Shown here: one piece after another, positions 35,867-45,024 of the stretch | How the letters are laid out: each line of letters begins with the position of its first letter | How positions within the stretch are numbered: position 1 is the first letter of the stretch | Notes under the pieces: model-generated | What the model was told of the DNA's origin: nothing | Database searches by the model: none | What the model saw: the letters and a program-made list of their open reading frames with translations, nothing else | Made by a program: the position numbers and the translations under genes | Source of the DNA: Kineococcus mangrovi | Lineage (GTDB): Bacteria; Actinomycetota; Actinomycetes; Actinomycetales; Kineococcaceae | Assembly: GCF_041320705.1 (NCBI RefSeq) | Contig: NZ_JBGGTQ010000003.1 | Span: 1-64,000, forward strand | DNA: 64,000 nt | Reading direction: 5' to 3'

Positions 35867-36603
35867 CCCGCCGTCTGCGGCACCCGCAGCACGTAGCCGA
35901 CACCCCGCTTGGTGTGGATCAGCGGCTCCAGGCCCTCGGTGTCGAGCTTGCGCCGCAGGTAGGAGATGTAGGACTCCACGATGCCGGCCTCGCCGTTGAA
36001 GTCGTAGTCCCACACGTGGTCCAGGATCTGCGCCTTCGACAGCACCCGGTTCGGGTTCAGCATGAGGTAGCGCAGGAGCTTGAACTCGGTGGGGGACAGC
36101 TCGACCTCGCGGCCGCCGCGGCGGACCTCGTGGGAGTCCTCCTCCAGCTCCAGGTCGTGGAAGACCAGCCGCCCCGTGTCGGGGCCCGCCGCCGCACCGG
36201 TGCGCCGCAGCACCGCGCGGATGCGGGCCACGACCTCCTCCAGGCTGAACGGCTTGGTGACGTAGTCGTCGCCGCCGACGGTGAGCCCGGCCACCTTGTC
36301 CGCGGTGTCGTCGCGCGCGGTGAGGAACAGGACCGGCACGACGCGACCGCGTTCGCGCAGCTTGCGCGTCACCGTGAAGCCGTCCAGGTCCGGGAGCATG
36401 ACGTCGAGCACGACGAGGTCCGGGCGGAAGTCCTCGGCCAGCTTCAGGGCCTCGGCGCCGTCGGCGGCCGAGGCGACCTCGAACCCGGCGAAGCGCAGGC
36501 TCGTGGCCAGCAGCTCGCGGATGCTCGGTTCGTCGTCCACGACGAGGAGACGGGCTTCCGGTGCGGCACCAGCGGATCTCACCCGCCCAGTCTGCGCCCG
36601 CAC
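35863..36603 (-). CDS. OmpR/PhoB family response regulator
   Basis: 246 residues. Receiver domain: acidic pair VVDDEPS, phospho-acceptor Asp67 in LVVLDVMLPDLDG, LTARD, and VTKPFSLEE. Winged-helix output domain: VELSPTEFKLLRYLMLNPNRVLSKAQIL, VWDYDF, VESYISYLRRKLD, and KRGVGYVLR. GTG at 36603 or a second GTG eight codons later could be the start. Coupled to the kinase by ATGA. Confidence 0.95.
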   Translation of the reverse strand: MRAQTGRVRSAGAAPEARLLVVDDEPSIRELLATSLRFAGFEVASAADGAEALKLAEDFRPDLVVLDVMLPDLDGFTVTRKLRERGRVVPVLFLTARDDTADKVAGLTVGGDDYVTKPFSLEEVVARIRAVLRRTGAAAGPDTGRLVFHDLELEEDSHEVRRGGREVELSPTEFKLLRYLMLNPNRVLSKAQILDHVWDYDFNGEAGIVESYISYLRRKLDTEGLEPLIHTKRGVGYVLRVPQTAG

Positions 36604-36686
36604 CCTGGGAGAGTCCTGAGGACCGGCCCGGAGGCGTGGGGGGGAACTGCGAAGATCGGCGGTGCCGCCGGTGGCAGGATGCGACC

Positions 36687-37469
36687 GTGCTCCGCCGCGT
36701 GACCGCCACCCGCTACGTGACCCCCCTGCGCGAGGGCGGGAGCATGCCGGGGCTGTGCGAGGCCGACGACGACGGCACCTACGTCGTGAAGTTCCACGGT
36801 GCCGGGCAGGGACGCCGCGTGCTCGTGGCGGAGGTGCTCGTCGCGGCGCTCGCGGGCGCCCTCGACCTCGACGTCCCCGACCTGGTGGTGGCCGACGTGG
36901 ACCCGGTCATCGGGCGCGGGGAACCGGACGAGGAGGTCCAGGACCTCCTGCTGCGCTCCCCGGGCGCCAACCTCGGCATGGACTTCCTGCCCGGGGCCCT
37001 GTCCTTCGACCCGGCCGTGGACCCGGTCGAGCCCCGGTGGGCGGCCCGGGTCCTGTGGCTGGACGCCTTCGTCCTCAACGTCGACCGGACCTGGCGCAAC
37101 CCCAACGCGCTGTGGTGGGGCGGGCGGCCCTGGCTCATCGACCACGGGGCGGCCCTGTACTTCCACCACGACTGGTCGCGCGCGGCCGCGAGCGCGGACC
37201 GGCCGCTGCGGCACGCCGAGCACCACCTCCTGCTGCCCTCGGCCGCCCCGCTGGCGGAGGTGGGCGGGGAGTGCGCGGCCGCCCTGACCCCCGACGTGCT
37301 CGGCGCCGCGGTCGCGGCGCTGCCACCGGAGTGGGTGCAGGACGAGCCCGGGTTCGACGACGGTGACGCCGTGCGCCGGGCCTACCTCGACTGGTTCACC
37401 GCCCGGCTCGCCGCGACCGGCTGGCGCGCCGACCTCGACCGCGCCCAGCGGGAGGTCCCCCGTGCCTGA
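36687..37469 (+). CDS. HipA-like kinase domain protein
   Basis: 260 residues. A compact HipA-type kinase: phosphate-binding/lysine segment YVVKFHGAGQGRR, catalytic LDAFVLNVDRTWRNPN (Asp and Asn), and LIDHGAALYFHHDW for metal binding. It lacks the N-terminal dimer domain of toxin HipA, so it belongs to the short HipA-like family. GTG at 36687. Its last eight bases overlap the DUF3037 gene; the two families are commonly adjacent, and the pair may act together, but no function is established here. Confidence 0.85.
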   Translation: MLRRVTATRYVTPLREGGSMPGLCEADDDGTYVVKFHGAGQGRRVLVAEVLVAALAGALDLDVPDLVVADVDPVIGRGEPDEEVQDLLLRSPGANLGMDFLPGALSFDPAVDPVEPRWAARVLWLDAFVLNVDRTWRNPNALWWGGRPWLIDHGAALYFHHDWSRAAASADRPLRHAEHHLLLPSAAPLAEVGGECAAALTPDVLGAAVAALPPEWVQDEPGFDDGDAVRRAYLDWFTARLAATGWRADLDRAQREVPRA

Positions 37470-37872
37470 GCCGACCCTGGACGTGTTCGAGTACGCCGTC
37501 GTCCGCGTGGTGCCGCGGGTGGACCGCGGGGAGTTCCTCAACGCTGGCGTCGTGCTGTGGTGCCGGGCCCGCGAGCACCTCGCGGCCCGCACCCACCTCG
37601 ACGAGGACCGGCTGCGGGCCCTGCCCGGGGCCCCGGGCGCGGGCCTGGACCTGCCGGCGCTGCGGCGCCACCTCGCGGCGTTCGAGGCCGTCTGCGCGGG
37701 GGACCCGCGGGCCGGCGCGGCGACGACGGAGGCCGCGGGCGCCCGCTTCCGCTGGCTCGTGGCGCCCCGCTCGACCGTCCTGCAGACCTCGCCGGTGCAC
37801 TGCGGGCTGACCGCCGACCCGGCCGCCGAGCTGGACCGGCTGCTGACGCGGCTGGTCCGGCCCGGCGGCTGA
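37462..37872 (+). CDS. DUF3037 protein
   Basis: 136 residues. The N-terminal FEYAVVRVVPRVDRGEFLNAGVVLWCR is the DUF3037 hallmark; the later APRSTVLQTSPVHCGLT and LTRLVRP are also typical. GTG at 37462 lies inside the end of the HipA-like gene with GGAGG 7 bases upstream. Probably an accessory of that kinase. Confidence 0.85.
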   Translation: MPEPTLDVFEYAVVRVVPRVDRGEFLNAGVVLWCRAREHLAARTHLDEDRLRALPGAPGAGLDLPALRRHLAAFEAVCAGDPRAGAATTEAAGARFRWLVAPRSTVLQTSPVHCGLTADPAAELDRLLTRLVRPGG

Positions 37873-37898
37873 GGGGTTCCCGGCGGGTCGGCGACGGG

Positions 37899-39905
37899 TC
37901 AGGCCCGGCGGACCTGGACGACCGAGGGCCGCGGCTGACCGGTGCCGTCGTACGGGAACGTCGAGCCCGGTTCGTCGATCGTCGCCCCGTCCACCTCACC
38001 CGGGTGCTGGACGGCGACGAACACCGTCCGGCCGTCGTCGGCGATGAGCGGGCCGCACGTCTCCGCGCCCGTGGGCACCGACAGGAACTGCCGCACCCGG
38101 CCGCGGTCCGGGCCGTCCACGACCACCTCGTACAACCCGTCGTTGGACCCCAGCGTGTTGCCGTCGGTGGCGATCCACAGGTTCCCCGTGGTGTCGAACG
38201 CCACGTTGTCGGGGCAGGAGATCGGCGAGACCAGCGACGGGTCGAAACCGCCGAAGTACGTGCTCTGGTCCTCCGGGTCGCCGCAGACGAGCACGAGGTT
38301 CCAGGAGAACTCCGTGGCCGCGGCGTCGTCGCGCGCCTCGACGATCTCGACGACGTGCCCGTCCTTGTTCAGCGGCCGGGGGTTGGCCTCGTCCACGCCC
38401 GGCCTGCCCAGCGTCCCGCGGCGGGTGTTGTTCGTGCAGGCCACGTACACGCGGCCGTTGACGGGGTTGCGCTCGACGTCCTCGGGGCGGTCCATCTTCG
38501 TGGCGCCCACCACGTCGGCGGCCGCACGGGTGTTGACGAGCACTTCCTCGATCGACATCCCCGCCACGACCGAGCGGCCACCCCGCGTCAGCGCCACCCA
38601 GCGCCCGCGGCCGTCGTAGCGCTCGTCCTCGGTGCCGTCACCCTCGAACACGGCGACGTACAGGTCACCGTCCTCGAGCAGGCGCAGGTTGTGCTCGCGG
38701 TCGCCCTCGCGGTACGAGCGCTCGGAGACGAACTTGTAGAGGTACTCGAACCGCTCGTCGTCGCCCATGTACGTCACGGCGCGGCCGTCGGCGGCCAGCG
38801 ACACCGTCGCACCCTCGTGCTTCATGCGCCCCAGGGCGGTGTGCTTGCGCGGGGTGGACGTCGGGTCCGACGGGTCCACCTCGACGACCCAGCCGAAGCG
38901 GTTGGACTCGTTCGGTTCCCGCTCGGCGCTGAAGCGCGGGTCGACCCGCTCCCAGGAACGACCGCGGCTGCCGTAGACGCTGTAGCGGTCGCTCCGGCCG
39001 GTCTCGGTCTCGGGGGAGGAGAAGTAGCCGTTGAAGTTCTCCTCCCCCGAGAGCACCGTGCCCCACGGGGTGGTGCCGCCGGAGCAGTTGCCGAACGTGC
39101 CGACCGGGGTGCGGCCCTGCGGGTCCGCGCTGGTGCGCAGCGCCGCGGCGCCCGCGGCCGGGCCGCTGAACCGCATCGGCGTCCACGGGGTGATGCGGCG
39201 GTTGAAGTCGGACCCCCGGACGTAGCCCCACGGGGAGTTCCCGTCGGCCCGGCGCAGTTCCACGACGGACATGCCGTGCGCGGCGATCGAGATGCGCAGC
39301 TGCTCGTCGGTGGCGCCCTCGGCGTCGGCCCAGTCGCGGAACATGAGTTCCTCGTTGGTGTACTCGTTGTTGCACACCAGCAGCGCGCGGTCTGGGTCCT
39401 GCAGCGGGACGATCGTCGTGTAGTCGTTGTTGTAGCCGAACTGCCCGAGCTGGGCCGCCTCGGTCTGGTTCTCGAAGTCGAAGTCGGGCGCCCCGGGCAG
39501 GAGGGGGTCGCCCCAGGAGACGAGCGGTGCCCAAGTCCAGCCCGCCGGGACGTCGAGCGAGTCGACCTCGGCCGGGACGGGGGCGATGACGTCGAACTCG
39601 ACGACGTGACCGGGGTCGAACGGGTCCGCGAGCAGGTTCACGTCACCGTCGCCGGGGGCCGCCGCGGCGGGCCGGGCACCGCCCACGGCGGCACCGGCGA
39701 CGCCGAGGCCGACCAGACCGGCCAGGACGCCGCGGCGCGAGACCGCCGAGCGCACGACGTCGCCGAAGTAGGCGTTGGCGGACCGGTTCTGGACGGGCGC
39801 GGCGCAGGACGTCGCGCAGCGGTAGTGGCAGGTCATCGGGCTCCGCCGCCCGGCGGGGGCGTAGGGGAGCAGGGTGAGCGTGGGCTGACAGGCGTCCGTG
39901 GTCAC
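37899..39905 (-). CDS. PhoX family phosphatase (DUF839), Tat-exported
   Basis: 668 residues. PhoX enzymes are calcium/iron-dependent secreted phosphatases. The Tat signal SRRGVLAGLVGLGVAG is at 56-71, ending in ARPAAAAPG. Body motifs: GYNNDYTTIVPL, NEYTNEELMF, FGNCSGGTTPWGTVLSGEENFNGYF, GRMKHEG, TYMGDDERFEYLYKF, DRPEDVERNPVNGRVYVACTNN and SCPDNVAFDTTGNLWIATDG, the last typical of the beta-propeller. Before the Tat motif is a conserved Cys-containing segment TCHYRCATSCAAPVQNRS. GTG at 39905 with GAGAGGA upstream. Monocistronic and divergent from the M3 peptidase. Confidence 0.9.
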   Translation of the reverse strand: MTTDACQPTLTLLPYAPAGRRSPMTCHYRCATSCAAPVQNRSANAYFGDVVRSAVSRRGVLAGLVGLGVAGAAVGGARPAAAAPGDGDVNLLADPFDPGHVVEFDVIAPVPAEVDSLDVPAGWTWAPLVSWGDPLLPGAPDFDFENQTEAAQLGQFGYNNDYTTIVPLQDPDRALLVCNNEYTNEELMFRDWADAEGATDEQLRISIAAHGMSVVELRRADGNSPWGYVRGSDFNRRITPWTPMRFSGPAAGAAALRTSADPQGRTPVGTFGNCSGGTTPWGTVLSGEENFNGYFSSPETETGRSDRYSVYGSRGRSWERVDPRFSAEREPNESNRFGWVVEVDPSDPTSTPRKHTALGRMKHEGATVSLAADGRAVTYMGDDERFEYLYKFVSERSYREGDREHNLRLLEDGDLYVAVFEGDGTEDERYDGRGRWVALTRGGRSVVAGMSIEEVLVNTRAAADVVGATKMDRPEDVERNPVNGRVYVACTNNTRRGTLGRPGVDEANPRPLNKDGHVVEIVEARDDAAATEFSWNLVLVCGDPEDQSTYFGGFDPSLVSPISCPDNVAFDTTGNLWIATDGNTLGSNDGLYEVVVDGPDRGRVRQFLSVPTGAETCGPLIADDGRTVFVAVQHPGEVDGATIDEPGSTFPYDGTGQPRPSVVQVRRA

Positions 39906-40118
39906 GGGGGGTCCTCTCGGGGTGTCCTGGGGGGAGCGGGAGGGGGGGCCCGTCCGGGGCAGGCCCTGCACGCCGGACGCTACGAAGGCTGTGCGGTGCC
40001 TGAGTCGACCGTCCGGCGGCGGGACGGTGAACGCGACGTGATCTCTTGCGAGCACGGTGAGCCTCACCTACCCCGGGGTGGGACACTCCCTGGCCCGGTG
40101 GTGGGGCAGGATCGGTCC

Positions 40119-42164
40119 ATGGACCTGCCGGAGTCGAACCCCTTCGCCGCCCCGAGCGACCTGCCGTTCGCGGTGCCGCCCTTCGACCGGATCCGTGCCG
40201 AGCACTTCGCCCCGGCCTTCGAGGCGGGCGCGGCCGCGCACCGCGCCGAGCTCGACGAGCTGTTCTCCCGGGACGCGCCGGCCGCGGAGTTCCTCGACGC
40301 CCTGGAGTCCACCGGCCGCCTCCTCGGCCGGGCCGAGGCCGTCTTCTTCAACCTCGTCGGCACCGACGCCGACGACGCCCTGCGGGCGGTGCAGGAGCAG
40401 TGGAGCCCCCGGCTGGCCGCGCACCACGACGCGGTGCGGCTCGACCCGCGCCTGGTGGAGCGGGTGCGCGTCCTGCACGAGGACCCGCCGGCCGACCTCA
40501 CCGACGAGCAGCGGCGCCTGCTGGAGCGGCTGCACCGCGACGCGGCCCGTTCCGGGGCCCTGCTCGACGCGGCGGGGCAGGACCGGCTGCGCGAGCTCAA
40601 CGAGGAGCTGTCGCGGCTCACGACGGCCTTCGACGTCGAACTGCTCGCCGACACCAACGACCTCGCCGTCCACGTCACCGAGGCGGTCGAGCTCGACGGG
40701 CTGGGCCCGGCCGAACTCGCCCGGGCCGCCGCGGCCGCCGGGGACCGCGGCGGGTACCTGCTGCCGCTCGTCCTGCCGTCCGGCCAGCCCGTGCTGGAGT
40801 CGCTGCGCGACAGGGCGACCCGCCGTCGCGTGCACGAGGCCTCGGTGCGCCGCGGCGGCCGGGGCGGCGCGCACGACACGCGGGCGATCCTCCTGCGGAT
40901 CGCCGACCTGCGCGCGCAGCGGGCGGCCCTGCTCGGGTTCGCCGACCACGCCTCGTGGGTCGTGGCCGACGAGACGGCCGGCGACGTCGAGGCGGCGGTG
41001 GGGATGCTGCGCCGCCTCGCCCCGGCCGCCGTCGCCAACGCGCGGGCCGAGGAGGTCGAGCTCACCGAGCTGCTGCACGCCGACGGGTTCGAGGGGCCCC
41101 TGGAACCCTGGGACTGGGCCCACTACGCCGAACGCCTGCGCCGGGAGCGCTTCGCCGTCGACACCGAGGCCCTGCGGCCCTGGTTCGAGCTCGAACGGGT
41201 CCTCGTCGACGGCGTGTTCGCGACGGCCACGGCGCTGTACGGCCTGACGTTCTCCGAGCGCACCGACGTCCCGGTGTACGCCGCCGACGTGCGCGCCTTC
41301 GAGGTGGCCGACGCCGGTGGCCCGCTCGGGCTGTACCTGTTCGACCCCTACGCCCGGCCGTCCAAGCGCGGCGGTGCGTGGATGAGCTCGTTCGTCGAGC
41401 AGTCCCGCCTCCTGGGTGAGCGCCCCGTCGTCGTCAACTGCCTCAACGTCCCGAAGCCGGCCGCGGGCGACCCGGCCCTGCTGACGGTCGACGAGGTCGA
41501 GACGCTGTTCCACGAGTTCGGGCACACGTTGCACGGGTTGCTCTCGGACGTGCGCTACCCGCGGTTCTCCGGGACCAGCGTCCCGCGCGACTTCGTCGAG
41601 TTCCCCTCCCAGGTCAACGAGTTCTGGGGTTTCGAGCCCGAGGTGCTCGCGCGCTACGCCCGGCACGTGAGCACGGGCGAACCGCTGCCCGCGGGGGCCG
41701 CCGAGGGGCTGCGCGCCGCCCGCGCGTACGGCCAGGGCTTCGGCACGACGGAGTACCTCGCCGCGGCCCTGCTCGACATGGCCTGGCACCGGGTGGCCCC
41801 CGGCGCCTTCGAGGGCGCCGGACCCGAGGACGTCGACCGCTTCGAGGCCGCGGCGCTGGCCGAGGCAGGGGTCGCCCTGCACGCCGTCCCGCCGCGCTAC
41901 CGCAGCACGTACTTCCACCACGTCTTCGGCGGCGGGTACGCGGCCGGGTACTACTCCTACGTGTGGAGCGAGGTGCTCGACGCCGACACCGTGGAGTGGT
42001 TCGCCGAGAACGGCGGCCTGCGACGGGAGAACGGGGACCGGTTCCGCGCGGCCGTGCTCTCGCGGGGCGGCAGCGTCGACCCGCTCGCGGCCTACCGGGA
42101 GTTCCGCGGACGCGACGCGCGCATCGAGCCGCTGCTGCGGCGCCGGCAGCTCACCGAGGTCTGA
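40119..42164 (+). CDS. M3 family metallopeptidase (peptidyl-dipeptidase Dcp-like)
   Basis: 681-residue cytoplasmic zinc peptidase. The active site is FHEFGHTLHGLLS with His465, Glu466 and His469; the third ligand Glu lies in FVEFPSQVNEFW. DPYARPSKRGGAWM and VFGGGYAAGYYSYVWSEVLDAD are M3 signatures, the latter with the substrate-binding tyrosines. ATG at 40119. It trims dipeptides from oligopeptides. Full length for the family. Confidence 0.93.
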   Translation: MDLPESNPFAAPSDLPFAVPPFDRIRAEHFAPAFEAGAAAHRAELDELFSRDAPAAEFLDALESTGRLLGRAEAVFFNLVGTDADDALRAVQEQWSPRLAAHHDAVRLDPRLVERVRVLHEDPPADLTDEQRRLLERLHRDAARSGALLDAAGQDRLRELNEELSRLTTAFDVELLADTNDLAVHVTEAVELDGLGPAELARAAAAAGDRGGYLLPLVLPSGQPVLESLRDRATRRRVHEASVRRGGRGGAHDTRAILLRIADLRAQRAALLGFADHASWVVADETAGDVEAAVGMLRRLAPAAVANARAEEVELTELLHADGFEGPLEPWDWAHYAERLRRERFAVDTEALRPWFELERVLVDGVFATATALYGLTFSERTDVPVYAADVRAFEVADAGGPLGLYLFDPYARPSKRGGAWMSSFVEQSRLLGERPVVVNCLNVPKPAAGDPALLTVDEVETLFHEFGHTLHGLLSDVRYPRFSGTSVPRDFVEFPSQVNEFWGFEPEVLARYARHVSTGEPLPAGAAEGLRAARAYGQGFGTTEYLAAALLDMAWHRVAPGAFEGAGPEDVDRFEAAALAEAGVALHAVPPRYRSTYFHHVFGGGYAAGYYSYVWSEVLDADTVEWFAENGGLRRENGDRFRAAVLSRGGSVDPLAAYREFRGRDARIEPLLRRRQLTEV

Positions 42165-42232
42165 CCCCGCCGGCGGGCACCCGGGGGAACGATCGGTGGA
42201 ACAGGACGGCCGAGCGCGGGGTTCGCCCCCAC

Positions 42233-43249
42233 GTGAGAGCTGTCGTGTACTCCGAGACCGGCCCGTCCTCCGTCCTGCACCTGGCCGAGCGCCCCGTGCC
42301 CGAACCCGACGCCGGGGAGGTGCGTCTGCGCGTCGTCGTGTCGGGGGTCAACCCCACCGACTGGAAGTCCCGCAGCGGGGGGACGGCCTCGTTGGCCTTC
42401 CCCGAGGCCACGCCCAACCAGGACGGGGCGGGGGTCGTCGACGCCGTCGGCCCCGGCGTCGACGGCCTCGCGGTCGGGGACCGGGTGTGGACGTGCATGG
42501 CCGCCCAGGACCGGCCCACCGGCACCGCGCAGGAGTTCACCGTCCTGCCCGCCGACCGCGTCACCCGGCTGCCCGAGGGGGCCTCCTTCGACGTCGGCGC
42601 CTCCCTCGGTGTCCCGGCGGTCACCGCCCACCGCGCCCTGACCGTCGCCGAGGACGGCCCGAGCCGCCTGGCCCCCGGTGCGCTCACCGGGCGCACGGTC
42701 CTCGTCGCCGGGGGAGCGGGCGCCGTCGGCAACGCGGCGGTCCAGCTCGCCCGCTGGGCCGGGGCCACGGTCGTGACCACCGTCAGCAGCCCGGAGAAGG
42801 GCGAGCTCGCGCGCGCCGCCGGTGCCCACCACGTCGTGAACTACCGCGAGGGCGACCCGGTCGCCGCGATCCGCGAGGTCGCCCCCGACGGGGTGGACCT
42901 CGTCGTCGAGGTCGCCCCGGCCCAGAACGCCGACCTCGACGCGCAGGTGGTCCGCCCGCGCGCCTCGATCGCCGTCTACGCCAACAACGGCGGCGACGAG
43001 GTGCGCCTGGACGTCCGCCCCAACATGGTGACCAACGCCCGCTGGCAGTTCATCCTCATGTACACGATGGGTGCCGACGCCCTGGCGGCGGCAGCCGAGG
43101 ACGTCACCGCCGCGGTGCGCGACGGCGCGTTCGGGGTCGGGGACGAGCACGGGCTGCCGCTGACCCGGTTCGCCCTGGCGGACACCGCGAAGGCTCACGA
43201 CGCGGTCGAGTCCGGGGCCGTCGGCAAGGTGCTCATCGACGTCGGCTGA
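42233..43249 (+). CDS. Zinc-independent MDR alcohol dehydrogenase/quinone reductase
   Basis: 338 residues. GroES-like N-domain (RAVVYSETGPSSVLHLAERP, VVVSGVNPTDWKSRSG) and a Rossmann C-domain with VLVAGGAGAVGNAAVQLARWAG. The catalytic-zinc Cys/His pattern of alcohol dehydrogenases is absent, as in quinone oxidoreductases. NADPH is the likely cofactor. GTG at 42233. A perfect hairpin follows. Confidence 0.9.
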   Translation: MRAVVYSETGPSSVLHLAERPVPEPDAGEVRLRVVVSGVNPTDWKSRSGGTASLAFPEATPNQDGAGVVDAVGPGVDGLAVGDRVWTCMAAQDRPTGTAQEFTVLPADRVTRLPEGASFDVGASLGVPAVTAHRALTVAEDGPSRLAPGALTGRTVLVAGGAGAVGNAAVQLARWAGATVVTTVSSPEKGELARAAGAHHVVNYREGDPVAAIREVAPDGVDLVVEVAPAQNADLDAQVVRPRASIAVYANNGGDEVRLDVRPNMVTNARWQFILMYTMGADALAAAAEDVTAAVRDGAFGVGDEHGLPLTRFALADTAKAHDAVESGAVGKVLIDVG

Positions 43250-43262
43250 GCGGTCGAACGAC

Positions 43263-43296
43263 GGGACGCCCCGGACCGTGCGGTCCGGGGCGTCCC
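43263..43296. terminator. Bidirectional terminator between quinone reductase and XPB helicase
   Basis: Perfect 15-bp stem: GGGACGCCCCGGACC (43263-43277) with GGTCCGGGGCGTCCC (43282-43296), loop GTGC, between convergent stops. Confidence 0.88.
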
Positions 43297-43313
43297 CGTC
43301 GGGTGGGGCGGGG

Positions 43314-44987
43314 TCACTCCGGCAGCACGCCGTTCGCGTCCGGGACCCCGCCGTCGATGTCGTCGGCGTCCACGATCCGGTAGGCGTACCCCTGCTCGGC
43401 CAGGAACCGTTGCCGGTGCGCGGCGAAGTCCTGGTCCTTGGTGTCCCGAGAGACGACCGTGTAGAAGCGCGCCGACCCGTGGTCGCCCTTGGGGCGCAGC
43501 ACGCGGCCCAGGCGCTGGGCCTCCTCCTGGCGCGACCCGAAGGAGCCCGACACCTGGATGGCGACCTTGGCCTCGGGCAGGTCGATGGAGAAGTTCGCCA
43601 CCTTGCTGACCACCAGCGTCGAGATCTCACCGTGGCGGAAGGCGTCGAACAGGCGCTGGCGCTCCCTGACCGTCGTGTCGCCCTTGATGACGGGCGCGTC
43701 CAGGCGGTCCCCGAGGTCGTCGAGCTGGTCGATGTACTGCCCGATGACCAGCGTCGGCTCACCCCGGTGCTGGGCGACGAGCTTCTCCACCACGCGCGAC
43801 TTGGCCGGTGATGTCGAGCACAGCCGGTACTTCTCGTCGTCCTCGGCCGTCGCGTACGCCAGCCGCTCGGAGTCCGGCAGCGTGACCCGGACCTCGACGC
43901 AGTCGGCGGGGGCGATGTAGCCCTGCGCCTCGATGTCCTTCCACGGGGCGTCGTACCGCTTGGGCCCGATGAGGGAGAACACGTCGCCCTCGCGGCCGTC
44001 CTCGCGCACGAGCGTCGCCGTCAGGCCGAGGCGGCGGCGGGCCTGCAGGTCGGCCGTCATGCGGAAGATGGGCGCGGGCAGCAGGTGGACCTCGTCGTAG
44101 ACGATGAGGCCCCAGTCGCGGGCGTCGAACAGCTCCAGGTGCGGGTAGACGCCCTTCCGCTTCGTCGTCACGACCTGGTACGTCGCGATCGTCACGGGGC
44201 GGATCTCCTTGCGCGCCCCGGAGTACTCGCCGATCTCGTCCTCGGTGAGCGACGTGCGCTTGACGAGCTCGTCGCGCCACTGCCGCGCCGAGACGGTGTT
44301 CGTCACGAGGATGAGCGTCGTCGCCCGCGCCCGCGCCATCGCGCCCGCGCCCACGATCGTCTTCCCCGCCCCGCAGGGCAGGACGACGACGCCGGACCCG
44401 CCGTGCCAGAAGCCCTCCACGGCCTCGTCCTGGTACGGCCGCAGCGTCCAGCCGTCCTGGGCGAGGTCGATGGGGTGGGCCTCGCCGTCGACGTAGCCGG
44501 CGAGGTCCTCGGCGGGCCAGCCCAGCTTGAGCAGCACCTGCTTGAGGTTGCCGCGCTCGCTGGGGTGGACGCGCACCGTGTCCGGGGCGAGGCGCTCGCC
44601 GAGCAGGGGCGCGGCCTTCTTGCTGCGCAGCACCTCCTCCAGGACGGGCGCGTCGAGGGCGCGCAGCAGCAGCCCCTCGGTCTCGTCCTTGACGAGCTGC
44701 AGGCGCCCGTAGCGGGCCATCGTCTCGGCGACGTCGACGAGCAGCGCGTGCGGGACGGAGTAGCGGGAGAACTCCAGCAGGGTGTCCACGACCTGCTCGG
44801 CGTCGTGGCCGGCCGCGCGCGCGTTCCACAGGCCCAGCGGGGTCAGCCGGTAGGTGTGGACGTGCTCGGGGGCGCGTTCGAGCTCGGCGAACGGGGCGAT
44901 CGCCGCCCGGCAGGCCGAGGCCCGCGGGTGGTCGACCTCCAGGAGCAGCGTCTTGTCGCTCTGGACGATGAGGGGGCCGTCGGTCAC
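43314..44987 (-). CDS. XPB/Ssl2-type DNA repair helicase
   Basis: 557-residue SF2 helicase. N-terminal damage-recognition-like region, then LRPYQDEAVEGFW, Walker A LPCGAGKT (203-210), DEVH box (298-301), the RED motif in LVREDGR, and a second RecA domain with QVSGSFGSRQEEAQRLGRVLRPK. Bacterial XPB unwinds 3'-5'. GTG start. On the same strand, upstream, are the DUF4190 gene and then the helicase-associated gene, so these three may share regulation. Confidence 0.93.
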   Translation of the reverse strand: MTDGPLIVQSDKTLLLEVDHPRASACRAAIAPFAELERAPEHVHTYRLTPLGLWNARAAGHDAEQVVDTLLEFSRYSVPHALLVDVAETMARYGRLQLVKDETEGLLLRALDAPVLEEVLRSKKAAPLLGERLAPDTVRVHPSERGNLKQVLLKLGWPAEDLAGYVDGEAHPIDLAQDGWTLRPYQDEAVEGFWHGGSGVVVLPCGAGKTIVGAGAMARARATTLILVTNTVSARQWRDELVKRTSLTEDEIGEYSGARKEIRPVTIATYQVVTTKRKGVYPHLELFDARDWGLIVYDEVHLLPAPIFRMTADLQARRRLGLTATLVREDGREGDVFSLIGPKRYDAPWKDIEAQGYIAPADCVEVRVTLPDSERLAYATAEDDEKYRLCSTSPAKSRVVEKLVAQHRGEPTLVIGQYIDQLDDLGDRLDAPVIKGDTTVRERQRLFDAFRHGEISTLVVSKVANFSIDLPEAKVAIQVSGSFGSRQEEAQRLGRVLRPKGDHGSARFYTVVSRDTKDQDFAAHRQRFLAEQGYAYRIVDADDIDGGVPDANGVLPE

Positions 44988-45024
44988 CTGGTGCTCAACT
45001 CCGCGTGGGCTCGGGAACTTCCGG

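Noticed and set aside
37557-40118. Upstream extension of the M3 peptidase frame opposite phoX
   Set aside because: The extension is antisense to PhoX, which has a Tat signal and family motifs; the peptidase's own ATG at 40119 gives normal length.
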